Source: an uncultured Sutterella sp. (GTDB lineage: Bacteria; Pseudomonadota; Gammaproteobacteria; Burkholderiales; Burkholderiaceae_F). Taken from it: a DNA stretch of 52,566 nucleotides. Below the pieces are notes generated by a model that searched no databases, was not told the DNA's origin, and saw only the letters and a program-made list of their open reading frames with translations. A program made the position numbers and the translations under genes. Each line of letters begins with the position of its first letter. Position 1 is the stretch's first letter. Shown one piece after another: positions 1-7,557 of this stretch. The stretch covers positions 1-52,566 of the forward strand of contig UQTE01000017.1 of the NCBI GenBank assembly GCA_900543805.1. The letters run 5' to 3'.

Positions 1-185
1 TCCGCGTTTCAGATTCGCCTGACCGAAATGTTTCTTTTTTGACGGCCCCCAACACTATGCCTGGGTAACAAATGTCAACCGCCGAAAACTCCGACATCTT
101 CCCACTCACTGTGCTGCCGTGCCCCGAGGCAAAGGGTCCGCGCATCGGTCCGGCCATTCGGCAACCGAATGCGGAAGTAAATTTC

Positions 186-254
186 GGCCAAACCAGGAAA
201 CAAAATCCGGCCAAACAGGGAAATGATTTGTGGCCAAATGAGGAAGTGCCTTGC
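186..254. repeat. Three 23-bp-spaced GGCCAAA repeats, possible IS21-type end remnant
   Basis: The motif GGCCAAA followed by an A/G-rich stretch starts at 186, 209 and 232, exactly 23 bp apart; on the other strand it reads roughly TTTCC-TTTGGCC. Regularly spaced repeats of this kind are known as transposase-binding sites at the ends of IS21-family elements, and a TGTCAAC sequence that could be such an element's tip lies at 73. No istA or istB gene follows, so if this is an IS end it is a solo remnant. A CATTCGG/CCGAATG hairpin sits at about 154-170. I see no gene between 1 and 329. Confidence 0.35.
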
Positions 255-329
255 CGCATCACCGCGAAAGCCGCTACCGTCGGCGACGCAGTAGGGAATC
301 ACCCTTTCTGGACGGTGGGGACGTCAAGG

Positions 330-704
330 TCACAAAAGAGGTGCTTTTACCTCTCTGAGAGCATCGAGAACGGCTGAAGAGTCTCCTAAAGACAATTTCC
401 CGTACCTTCGTTTGTTGCGGAAGATTCTCGAAGGAACCACCATGTGCTTGGAACACCGAGCCACAGACGGTTTTTCAAGTCCAGCCTCTTGCCAATCTTC
501 CAAAACAACTTCACCGGCACAATCAGAACGAGGCGCATGACCGGTGACTTTCACCGTCAACAACAAAACTTCGTCCGTCTCTTTGTTGACAGCCCCAATG
601 ATCACCGGACGTTCTTTGGATATTTCCGGTTGGTCCTCATAGCGAAAGGCCATGCGCCAAACTTCAAACAGCTGCGGTTCAGCAAACCGATCAGTTGTCA
701 TCAT
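330..704 (-). CDS. PemK/MazF-like type II toxin
   Basis: A 124-residue protein matching the PemK/MazF-like endoribonuclease toxin family: an N-terminal strand ending in WRMAFRYED, a SKERPVIIGAV strand, a VTGHAPR segment typical of the family, the GEVVLEDWQEAGLEKPS block and a C-terminal RRYGKLS-D motif. Family members usually cleave mRNA when the partner antitoxin is degraded. The start codon lies inside the 3' end of the RelB/DinJ-like antitoxin gene (14-bp overlap), the usual antitoxin-toxin translational coupling. It appears full length with no break. The substrate sequence cannot be predicted. The RNase activity is inferred from the family. Confidence 0.8.
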   Translation of the reverse strand: MMTTDRFAEPQLFEVWRMAFRYEDQPEISKERPVIIGAVNKETDEVLLLTVKVTGHAPRSDCAGEVVLEDWQEAGLEKPSVARCSKHMVVPSRIFRNKRRYGKLSLGDSSAVLDALREVKAPLL

Positions 705-948
705 CCCTCCATGAGGCCGGCACTACCACCGCATCGCCTTCTATTTTCGGACGAAAAAGATTCGGATGGTTTAAATCTATTGTCGGCGAACGCCTCACAT
801 CAAACGGAAATCCTCCGACTTCGATGAATTTGCGAACAAAAACCTTTAAGGCGCTCGAAGAGGAAAGGCCAAGAGCTTCCGCCGTTTCAACAAATTTCCT
901 CTTTTCGTCCGCCGTCAGTTTGGTGTTCAACGTAACATCGGCATTCAT
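691..948 (-). CDS. RelB/DinJ-family antitoxin
   Basis: An 85-residue protein with a ribbon-helix-helix N-terminus (VTLNTKLTADEK, then a helix ending in ALGLSSSSALKVF) and the hallmark GGFPFDVR segment of RelB/DinJ antitoxins. The acidic C-terminus, ending PASWRDDDN, would bind and neutralise the toxin encoded immediately downstream. An AGGAG ribosome-binding site precedes the ATG at 948. Antitoxins of this family normally repress their own operon through the RHH domain; the TACGAC-rich upstream sequence at 958-981 is a candidate operator. The pair lies directly downstream of a HipA stump, so one addiction module appears to follow, or to have replaced part of, another. Confidence 0.85.
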   Translation of the reverse strand: MNADVTLNTKLTADEKRKFVETAEALGLSSSSALKVFVRKFIEVGGFPFDVRRSPTIDLNHPNLFRPKIEGDAVVVPASWRDDDN

Positions 949-957
949 AACAATCTC

Positions 958-981
958 CTACGACAGATTACGACGATGTAG
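958..981 (-). promoter_or_regulatory. Candidate operator of the RelB/MazF-like operon
   Basis: An imperfect dyad (CTAC...GTAG ends) that also contains two near-direct ATTACGAC/CTACGAC copies. It lies 10-33 bp upstream of the antitoxin ATG and overlaps the expected promoter. RHH antitoxins bind short repeated sites of this kind, but assigning the site to this protein is inference. Confidence 0.35.
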
Positions 982-985
982 TAAT

Positions 986-1138
986 TTATTTTACAGTATT
1001 CGGCATGGGGAGCCACGAATTTTCGAACTCGAACACTAAGTCGGGGGCGCTTTTCTGCGACAGACGGGTGAGACGACCGACAAACTCGGGTGACGAGAGC
1101 GCATCGCAATCCCAATACGCCCGCAAGGTCTCAGCCAT
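986..1138 (-). pseudogene. HipA N-terminal remnant (50 aa)
   Basis: A 50-codon frame begins with ATG 5 bp after the stop of the HipB-like gene, exactly where hipA starts in hipBA operons. It resembles the HipA N-terminal (couple_hipA) domain: LRAYWDCDAL...FVGRLTRL, then a FEFENSWL block matching the family's F-Y-D-P-WL pattern. It then stops with TAA at 986, whereas HipA kinases are usually above 400 residues; the whole kinase domain is missing. It could still be translated as a short peptide. The truncation point lies 37 bp before the RelB/DinJ start, suggesting that insertion of or recombination with that toxin-antitoxin cassette removed the rest. The identity rests on position plus partial similarity. 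Confidence 0.55.
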
Positions 1139-1143
1139 GGTCG

Positions 1144-1455
1144 TCACTTCGCCGAGGCGCGTTTTCGCAGCTCGAGATCCTGCAGATTCCGCCCGATGCG
1201 ATCATTCTTTGCGAGAAGCTCGATGTCGTCGGCCAGCTGCAGAGCGAAGAGCACCCGAAGATAGGCGCCCATGGAAACCGTAGGATCGCCCTTTTCAATC
1301 TTCATGGCCGTCACGCGCGAACACTGCGCCCGCTCGGCGACGAGCGCGAGCGGAAGGTTGCGGCGAAGACGCGCCGCGCGAATCTGTTCGCCCACGATGC
1401 AGAGCTTCTTTGCGATCGTTCTCGGGAGAAGGACGGAGCGAGTGGCTTTCGTCAT
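1144..1455 (-). CDS. HipB-like XRE antitoxin/regulator
   Basis: A 103-residue protein with a Cro/CI-type helix-turn-helix at about 22-75 (GEQIRAARLRRNLPLALVAE, CSRVTAMKIEKGDPTVSMGAYLRVL), followed by a short tail with GRNLQDLELRKRA. This is the pattern of HipB-type antitoxins that usually pair with HipA kinases. The HipA gene that should follow survives only as a 50-codon stump, so this antitoxin is an orphan that may act only as a regulator. No Shine-Dalgarno is visible before the ATG, so leaderless or weak translation is possible. A GTTAC-g-GTAAC palindrome just upstream probably serves autoregulation. Confidence 0.75.
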   Translation of the reverse strand: MTKATRSVLLPRTIAKKLCIVGEQIRAARLRRNLPLALVAERAQCSRVTAMKIEKGDPTVSMGAYLRVLFALQLADDIELLAKNDRIGRNLQDLELRKRASAK

Positions 1456-1461
1456 ATAAAA

Positions 1462-1472
1462 GTTACGGTAAC
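1462..1472 (-). promoter_or_regulatory. Palindromic operator upstream of the HipB-like gene
   Basis: A perfect GTTAC/GTAAC dyad around one central base, 7 bp upstream of the ATG. HipB-type XRE regulators bind short palindromes in their own promoter; the assignment is by position. The stretch 1473-1889 holds no recognisable gene. A minus-strand frame at 1489-1725 is open for 78 codons but resembles nothing I know and may be chance. Confidence 0.4.
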
Positions 1473-1889
1473 GGCTGTTGCGTTTATTTTATTGAACATT
1501 CTCAATTTTTGTATCCAAGCCGCATGCATGCTCCTTCGCCAAACAAAAAGGCGCCCCGGAATCTCTTTCGAAGAAACGCCTCTTGTCCCTCGAAGAGAAG
1601 GCGGATTCGTCGGATCCTTCCTTCCCTGTCTCGGGGTTTCCGACAAATCTCGACTCAGACCCAAGCACAGTCGCCACCTCGCCAGCCGCCGCGGCGCCAT
1701 TTTCCGCGATGATGGGGCGTCCCAAACGAGACCGTAGCCGCTCGTCGAGCCGGTCTGAACGACGGGCGCAGGCTCGGCCGAAAGAGAAAACCGCGCTCCA
1801 TAACGCCGCCTCCCCAAAAAGAACGCCGGAACCACCAAATGGCTCCGGCTCACTTCTTGACGGCAGACCGATCCGCCTCGGCCGAAGAC

Positions 1890-2171
1890 TCAGGCCTCGA
1901 GCGTCTTTTCCATCTTGATCTCAACGACCGGCTCGCCGTCGGGACGCCACGTGCGGTTTTCCGACGTCTCCACGACCCGGAAGCCGAAGCGTTCGTACTG
2001 TCGAATGGCCGCTTCGAGCGGTCCCGCCGTCCACAGGATCAGCGTTTTGTACCCGGCCTCCTGCGCCTTGGCGAGGAGCGCCTCCATCAGGGCGCACGAC
2101 GTATCGAACCGGCCCGCCCCCCGCAAAAACGAAACTCCCGGCACCTTCGCGCCGAGAGTTCCGAACCTCAC
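1890..2171 (-). pseudogene. C-terminal remnant of a GNAT acetyltransferase
   Basis: About 93 codons resemble the C-terminal half of GNAT N-acetyltransferases: a helix with ALMEALLAKAQEAGYKTLILWT (beta-5 region), then AAIRQYERFGFRVVE, the family's conserved Y-x-x-x-GF segment, and a closing strand ending EPVVEIKMEKTL. The N-terminal acetyl-CoA-binding part (R/Q-x-x-G-x-G/A) is absent, and the frame can only start well upstream inside the HAD gene or at a poor GTG near 2171. I read it as a 5'-truncated gene. The closest look-alikes are the GNAT halves of MarR-GNAT regulators, but that subtype is uncertain. Confidence 0.5.
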
Positions 2172-2202
2172 CCGAGAGACCTCGGGGCTTTTCGCTTTTG
2201 GA

Positions 2203-2895
2203 TCAGACCGTGTGCCACGCATGCACCGGCCAGCCCATTTCCTTCGCCTTTTCAAGGAGCACCGGATCGGGATCCACCACTTCCGTGGCGCCCGCGTAGA
2301 GTGCAAGCGGCAGGTCGTTGCGGCTGTCCGTAAAGAACAGCATGTCTTCGGGCTTCAATCCGTAGCGCGCGAGGACTTCCTGCACGCGCTCCACCTTCCC
2401 TTCCCGGAAGGAGGGAATCCCGTCGATTTCGTTCGTGATGCGGCCCTCGTCGTCCGTCACCATGTCGATCCCGATCACGTTGTCGCCGGGCACGCCGAGA
2501 CGCTCGGCGATGGGCTTGACGATGTAGGTGCAGGTGGCCGAGATGATCTGCACGGGAATGCCGAGGGCCTTCGCGCGTTCGATACGCTCGAGCCCTTCGC
2601 GGTAGAAGTGCGGACGGATCCGGCGTTCGGCGAAGTCGTTCAAAAGTTCGTCGAGGCGCTCGGGATCGATTCCGTAGATCGCGGGCGTCACGGCGCGCAG
2701 ATAGGCCGCGATGTCGAGCGTTCCCTTGTGGTACTCGGCCACCATGCGGTCGTTCTCTTCCTTGTAGAAGGGATCGGTGACGACCCCCTCTTCATAGAGG
2801 TAGTCGATCCAGAGCTGCGAAGAGTCGCAGGCGATGAGCGTGTTGTCCAAGTCGAAGACGACGAGCTTCGGGGGATGTTCCGGAGAAAACGGCAT
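2203..2895 (-). CDS. HAD-IB family phosphatase
   Basis: A 230-residue HAD hydrolase of the IB (SerB-like) subfamily. Motif I is DLDNTL near residue 15 (nucleophile and acid/base aspartates), motif II is the Ser/Thr in QIISATCTY, motif III is a Lys in FREGK, and motif IV is FFTDSRNDLPL with the Mg-binding acid. A helical cap lies between motifs I and II. An AGGAGG site precedes the ATG. It follows serB by 38 bp on the same strand, so the two are probably co-transcribed. Family members dephosphorylate small metabolites such as phosphoserine or histidinol phosphate; the substrate here is not predictable. Cytoplasmic. Confidence 0.85.
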   Translation of the reverse strand: MPFSPEHPPKLVVFDLDNTLIACDSSQLWIDYLYEEGVVTDPFYKEENDRMVAEYHKGTLDIAAYLRAVTPAIYGIDPERLDELLNDFAERRIRPHFYREGLERIERAKALGIPVQIISATCTYIVKPIAERLGVPGDNVIGIDMVTDDEGRITNEIDGIPSFREGKVERVQEVLARYGLKPEDMLFFTDSRNDLPLALYAGATEVVDPDPVLLEKAKEMGWPVHAWHTV

Positions 2896-2933
2896 GAAAA
2901 CCTCCTTTTATTATTTTCAGGGATAACCCTAGA

Positions 2934-3782
2934 TCAAGCATTGTACCAAGACTCTTCGAAGAGGTGCGCGATCGTATCGAGTCCTCCCTTGCGGACGGCG
3001 ACGTCCGCGGCTTGCGTGAGGACGGCCTTCGCGTGGTACGCAACCCCGAGCCCTGCGGCGCGCACCATGAGAAGGTCGTTTGCGCCGTCCCCGGTCGCCA
3101 TGGCGTTCTCGAGCTTGTCACCCGCGACGGCCGTGAAGAGTTCGAGCGCGCGGCGCTTCCCTTCGGCGTCGAGCACTTCGCCCCCGGCGGGCCCCGTCAC
3201 TTCGCCCGTCAGCACCCCGTCTCGGATCACGACTTCGTTCGTAAGGACCCCGTCGGCACCGAGATGTTCGGCGACGTGTAGCGCGATCGGACGAAAACCG
3301 CCCGAAACGATCGTGGTCTTGACGCCGTGACCGCGCAGGAAAAGAAAGAGTTTCTCGACGCCCGGGTTGTAGCGGACGCCCTCGATCGTCTTCTGAAGCA
3401 CGGATTCGGGCGCGCCCTTCAAAAGCGCGACGCGCAGCTTCAGATTTTCCGTAAAGGGAAGATGCCCCTCCATCGCGCGGCGCGTGATGTCGGCCACCTG
3501 TTCGCCGACGCCGAAGCACGCCGCCATGTCGTCGATGCACTCGTTGTCGATCAAGGTGCTGTCCATGTCGAAAAAGGCGTGACGAATCGTCCTCACCGAA
3601 GGAAGCACATCCAAAAAGAAGACGTCTCCTTCGATCGCGTCCGCGACGGCGCGAAGAGCCTTGCGGTCCGCTTCCGTGTCGGGGAAAACGTCGAAGCGGA
3701 GCGCCCCCGTTTGCCGACGCGGCTCGGGATAAACGTCAAGGCGAAGGGTTTCGGCTCCGGGGCCGGTCAAAATCGCAATCAT
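2934..3782 (-). CDS. serB: Phosphoserine phosphatase
   Basis: About 282 residues with an N-terminal ACT-like extension of roughly 65 residues and a C-terminal HAD-IB domain. Motif I is DMDSTLID (about 72-79), motif II is SGGF, and motif IV is GDGANDL; the E-C-I-D run after motif I is typical of SerB. It catalyses the last step of serine synthesis, phosphoserine to serine, in the cytoplasm. I chose the ATG at 3782, which has a GGA eight bases upstream, over an in-frame TTG four codons earlier. It is followed closely by a second HAD gene. A GCGGCC-cgaa-GGCCGC stem at 3881-3896 separates it from the upstream phosphodiesterase gene. Confidence 0.9.
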   Translation of the reverse strand: MIAILTGPGAETLRLDVYPEPRRQTGALRFDVFPDTEADRKALRAVADAIEGDVFFLDVLPSVRTIRHAFFDMDSTLIDNECIDDMAACFGVGEQVADITRRAMEGHLPFTENLKLRVALLKGAPESVLQKTIEGVRYNPGVEKLFLFLRGHGVKTTIVSGGFRPIALHVAEHLGADGVLTNEVVIRDGVLTGEVTGPAGGEVLDAEGKRRALELFTAVAGDKLENAMATGDGANDLLMVRAAGLGVAYHAKAVLTQAADVAVRKGGLDTIAHLFEESWYNA

Positions 3783-3912
3783 GCTTGCATCCAAAGTGGT
3801 TGGCGGACCCTCAAGGCCCGAAAGAGAATTCTTCGCGCCGAAACGAATGCCTTCCGCTTCGGCGCACGTTCGAATTGTCGGCGGCCCGAAGGCCGCGGGG
3901 GGACCGTGCTTC

Positions 3913-5430
3913 TCAGGCGATGCGTCCGCCTTCGAGCACGTAGCGGTGCCCCGCGTAGTCGCGGCGCTTCAGGTACTGCGTGAAGTCGCCGCAGGAGAGC
4001 GTAATCGTTTCCGTGACAGCGCGCCCGCTCTTTGAGGCATTCTCTCGTACTTCGCCCACGGCTTCCCGAAGGAAGCGCCCCTTCGGGAGCGGCAGCTCAG
4101 CCTCGTCGTCGAGGAGATGCAGCGACATCATGATCGTCACCGCGAGGTCGTCGTGACCCGCGGGTTCATCGTGACGCGCGGCGCCCGGGAACATCGTGCC
4201 CGCGGCCCCGAGAAGACACTTCACTTCCTGAGGAAGGAGCCCCCCGTGGTTGCCCGCCCCGAGAGGAAGTTCCTCCATCATGACGAGCGTTCCCTTTTCC
4301 GCGTCGCCCCGCCCCACGATGCGAAGGTCGGGACCCCGGACGTGGTCCGAGAAGACGAGGGCTTCCGAAAGCGTTCCCGGAACGATCCCCTCGACGTCGG
4401 CCGACCCCTTCGAGACGGGCTGCGAGAAAACGAGTCCCACGTCGGGAGAGGCCATGAGGGCGTCGCGCGCGCGAACGAGGTTCGCCTGCGAGGCGTCCCG
4501 GAACCAGAGGCCCGCGGCGTAGGTCCCGACGGCGACCACGTCGGCCGATTCGGGATCGGCCCCGTTTCTCACGTCTTCGCCGCGAAGGACCGTAAAGCCC
4601 GCGTCGCGAAGCGGTTGGAGGAGATCCGCATGACGTTCCACGACGCCGTGGCCGTGGTCCGAGAGGACGACGAGCTGAATGCCTGCGTCCCGCCCCTTCT
4701 CCTCCCACCAGGCGAGCACCTTGGCGAATTCGTCGTCGGCGCTGCGGCGGGCGGCTCGGGTGCGATCGTCCCAAATGCCGAATTCGTGCGAGGAATGGTC
4801 GGGTTCGCCGTACCAGAGGACGGTGACGTCGCCGAGTCCGCGCGGGACTTCGTATTCGAAGAAAAGCTCCGACAAAAGGGCGTTCCCGTCAAAGTCCGGG
4901 AACTTGAGCGGCACGGCCGAGAAACGCTCGGCGATCGCACGGCCTTCATCTTCGGGGACGATCGTGGTGAAGTCGTGCACGCAGAGATTCAGGTGCCCCG
5001 GGAACTTCGCGGCTTCGTGATGCTGCAGACGGGTGCTTCCCGGCGAATTCGCGCAGTAGACGCGAAGCGTGCGTCCGGCGCGCGCGAAGCGTTCGCCGAG
5101 GCTCGGAAGCGTGAAGAGACCTTCTTCGCCGAGCGACTCGACCGACTTCACGCGGGAGCCAGCGAAGACCGCGTCTTCGCCCTTTTTGCCGCGGCGGAAA
5201 AAGGCGTTCGCGATGATTCCGTGCTCGTTCGGGCGTCCGCCCGAGAAGATCGACGGATGGTTCACGTAGGTTTCGGTCGGGAAGGTCGAGAGGTAGTTCG
5301 TCCACTCTCGGTGACCGTCGAGAAAGGCCCGCAGGGAGGGCATGTCTTCCTTCGTCACGCAGTCGGGACGAAGACCGTCAAAGCCCACGAGCAAAAAGCG
5401 GGGCGAAGCGTGTTTCGTTTCTTTCGTCAT
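3913..5430 (-). CDS. Type I phosphodiesterase / nucleotide pyrophosphatase-like protein
   Basis: About 505 residues of the alkaline-phosphatase superfamily (PF01663-like). Visible metal and catalytic elements are FDGLRPD near the N-terminus, the nucleophile threonine in FPTETYVNHPSIFSGG, GEPDHSSHEFG, VVLSDHGHG and GAGNHGG, matching the D, T, D/H, DH and H order of the family. There is no signal peptide, so it is probably cytoplasmic. The start at 5430 has a GAAGGA site six bases upstream and is preferred over a start ten codons earlier. It lies downstream of a family-5 ABC importer, so a phosphodiester or other phosphorylated ligand is possible (inference). Substrate unknown. Confidence 0.75.
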   Translation of the reverse strand: MTKETKHASPRFLLVGFDGLRPDCVTKEDMPSLRAFLDGHREWTNYLSTFPTETYVNHPSIFSGGRPNEHGIIANAFFRRGKKGEDAVFAGSRVKSVESLGEEGLFTLPSLGERFARAGRTLRVYCANSPGSTRLQHHEAAKFPGHLNLCVHDFTTIVPEDEGRAIAERFSAVPLKFPDFDGNALLSELFFEYEVPRGLGDVTVLWYGEPDHSSHEFGIWDDRTRAARRSADDEFAKVLAWWEEKGRDAGIQLVVLSDHGHGVVERHADLLQPLRDAGFTVLRGEDVRNGADPESADVVAVGTYAAGLWFRDASQANLVRARDALMASPDVGLVFSQPVSKGSADVEGIVPGTLSEALVFSDHVRGPDLRIVGRGDAEKGTLVMMEELPLGAGNHGGLLPQEVKCLLGAAGTMFPGAARHDEPAGHDDLAVTIMMSLHLLDDEAELPLPKGRFLREAVGEVRENASKSGRAVTETITLSCGDFTQYLKRRDYAGHRYVLEGGRIA

Positions 5431-5753
5431 GTTTTTCCTTCTCTTTCGCGCCCGACGCACGGGCGCGGTGAAGAATCACGGGAAAATCGGCCGCGCGGGA
5501 GAACGCCCGCACCGGGCCGAAAGGGATAAATGTACGGCACGGCGTGCGAAAGGATCCCGAAAACCCTTCGCGCCCGAAGCCCTCCCGGATTCACCGACGG
5601 GACGGCCCCGGGCACGAGCGGGATCGCAGCGCCGAGCGCGGCAAACCGCAGGAGTGAAACCCGAAAGTCCCGTGTGCCCGAAGCCGCCCCCGGACATGAA
5701 TGAACGGCTCCGGACGCACCGGGATTCGGTTCTGCGCTCTGCGGCGTCTTCGG
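5431..5753. other. Intergenic gap, no gene recognised
   Basis: 323 bp of GC-rich sequence between the permease stop and the phosphodiesterase start. I see no ORF with family resemblance and no clear rho-independent terminator. The phosphodiesterase may have its own promoter or be read through from the importer operon. Confidence 0.5.
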
Positions 5754-6605
5754 TCAGCGGTTCTCCGGATCGAGTTTCTGCTGCACGTAGTCGCCGAGAA
5801 TCGACATCGAGAGCGTGGCGAGGACGATCACGACGCCCGGAATCACGGCGATCCACCAGGCCGAGGTGAGGTAGTCGCGCCCGAAGCCGAGCATGGTGCC
5901 CAAGGAGCTCATCGGGGGCTGGACGCCGACGCCCAGGAAGGAGAGCGACGTCTCGAGCAGAATCATCCCCGGGAAGTTGAGCGTCATGTTGACGACGAGC
6001 GCCGAGGCGATGTTCGGGAGAATGTGCTTGAGACCGATGCGCCAGGTCGGAATGCCGAGGCCTTCCAGGGCGGACGCGTAGCCCTCGGTGTAGGCCGAGC
6101 GCGCGAGGTTTCGCGTCAGGCGGGCGTAGCGGTCCCAGCCGTAGACCGTCATGATGACGATGATCACCGTGACGTCGGTCCCGAGGAAGGCGAGAATCGT
6201 CAAGGCCAGAATGATGAAGGGAAGACTCGCCGTGAAGTCGACCCCGGTGTTGACGAGGTCGTCCACGAAGCCCCCGAAGCGGGCCGCGAGAAAGCCGAGC
6301 AACGTCCCGACGATCGCCCCGAGAATCGTGCCGCAGACGGCGAGGATGAAGGAGAGGCGCAGCGAATAGAGAAGCCGCGAGAATACGTCGCGTCCGAGTT
6401 CGTCCGTCCCGAAGGGATGCGCCCAGGAGGTGAACGGCATCACGAGACGCGCCGTGAGGTCCATGTCCTCGAGCCCGTAGGGCGCGATCCACGGAGCGAG
6501 CAGACCCGAGACGAAGAAGAAGATCAGAAGCGCGGCGCTTCCCGGCACGAGCCACCCGCCCGCGGGCTGCAGAAGTCGGCGCGTGGAAACTGCGGTGTTC
6601 GACAT
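5754..6605 (-). CDS. ABC transporter permease, DppC/OppC type
   Basis: 283 residues. An N-terminal segment with one membrane helix (ALLIFFFVSGLLAPWIAPYG) is followed by the binding-protein-dependent transport inner-membrane domain. The permease EAA-like loop is seen as EGYASALEGLGIPTWRIGLKHILPN, which contacts the ATPase. The HPFGTDELGRDVFSRLLY motif is typical of DppC. The start at 6605 has an AAGGAA site; 37 codons further upstream are discounted. It forms the inner-membrane channel with the DppB-like permease encoded 31 bp upstream. It is last in the importer operon in this window. Confidence 0.9.
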   Translation of the reverse strand: MSNTAVSTRRLLQPAGGWLVPGSAALLIFFFVSGLLAPWIAPYGLEDMDLTARLVMPFTSWAHPFGTDELGRDVFSRLLYSLRLSFILAVCGTILGAIVGTLLGFLAARFGGFVDDLVNTGVDFTASLPFIILALTILAFLGTDVTVIIVIMTVYGWDRYARLTRNLARSAYTEGYASALEGLGIPTWRIGLKHILPNIASALVVNMTLNFPGMILLETSLSFLGVGVQPPMSSLGTMLGFGRDYLTSAWWIAVIPGVVIVLATLSMSILGDYVQQKLDPENR

Positions 6606-6636
6606 GAAGGTTCCTTGAAAGAATGGTTCGTGAAAG

Positions 6637-7557
6637 TTACGAGGCCTTGCGAAGGCGCGGATTGACGACGAGCGCGAGCAGATCCATGCAGAGGTTCGCC
6701 GTGATGAGGGACGCACCCGTAGCGAGAACGATCATCTGCACGACCGGAATGTCGCGGTTCGCGACCGACTGCACGAGGAGCTTGCCCACGCCCGGCCACG
6801 AGAAGACGTTTTCCGTGATGACGGCGCCCGCAACGAGGGTGCCGAGGAAAAAGCCCAGAATCGTGAGGATCGAGAGCATGGCGTTCGGAAGCGCGTGGAG
6901 CCAGATGATGCGCTTTCGCGGAAGACCGCGCATGCGCGCCGCCTTGACGCAGGGAAGATTCAGCGCCTCGATCATCGCGGAGCGCGCGTAGCGCGAGAAG
7001 ATCGCCGCTTCGCTCGTCGCCATCGTGATCACCGGCATGATGTAGTGCCAGACGGTGGCGTTGCCGTAGGAAGGCAGAATGCCGAGCGTGATCGAGAAGA
7101 TGAGAAGAAGGAGCACGCCCATGAAGAAGTTCGGGACGGCGTAGCCGAAGACGCTCACGAACATCATGGTCTTGTCGACCCAGGTGTTGCGGTAGAGCGC
7201 CGCGACGACCCCGGAGGGAATGCCGATCAGAAGCGTCACGACCGCGGTCGGGATCATGAGGTGCATCGTGGCGTCGAGGGCCTCGAGGAAGACGTCCTTG
7301 ACGGGAAGACCCGTCAAATAGCTCTTACCCATGTCGAGCTGCAGGAACTTTCCGATGTAGATGAAGAACTGCTCCCAGAGCGGGCGGTTGAGGCCCCACT
7401 GCTCGCGAAACGCGGCGATGGCGGCGGCGTCCGCGCCGTCGCCCAGCATGATGCGGGCGGGGTCGCCCGTGAGATGCAGCCCGAAGAAAACGCAGGCCGC
7501 GAGCAAAAAGAGCGTGAGGGCCGATCGGAAGACGATGCGGGCGATCAACGGGAACAT
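6637..7557 (-). CDS. ABC transporter permease, DppB/OppB type
   Basis: 306 residues, six predicted membrane helices, starting [22 protein letters not shown]. The DppB signature LTGDPARIMLGDGA appears early, and the cytoplasmic EAA-like loop LPCVKAARMRGLPRKRIIWLHALPN late. A GGAGG site precedes the ATG at 7557, which lies 13 bp inside the end of the ATPase gene, implying translational coupling. It partners the DppC-type permease and the fused ATPase. The ligand is set by the binding protein, so the substrate class (peptide, opine, nickel or glutathione) is not resolved. Confidence 0.9.
   Translation of the reverse strand: MFPLIARIVFRSALTLFLLAACVFFGLHLTGDPARIMLGDGADAAAIAAFREQWGLNRPLWEQFFIYIGKFLQLDMGKSYLTGLPVKDVFLEALDATMHLMIPTAVVTLLIGIPSGVVAALYRNTWVDKTMMFVSVFGYAVPNFFMGVLLLLIFSITLGILPSYGNATVWHYIMPVITMATSEAAIFSRYARSAMIEALNLPCVKAARMRGLPRKRIIWLHALPNAMLSILTILGFFLGTLVAGAVITENVFSWPGVGKLLVQSVANRDIPVVQMIVLATGASLITANLCMDLLALVVNPRLRKAS

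Noticed and set aside
1452..1853. 133-codon minus-strand ORF between the HipB-like gene and the GNAT remnant
   Set aside because: No ribosome-binding site, no recognisable fold, composition typical of a chance GC-rich frame.
2177..2306. Full-length GNAT gene starting at 2306
   Set aside because: The first 45 codons overlap the end of the HAD gene in another frame and do not resemble the GNAT N-terminus.
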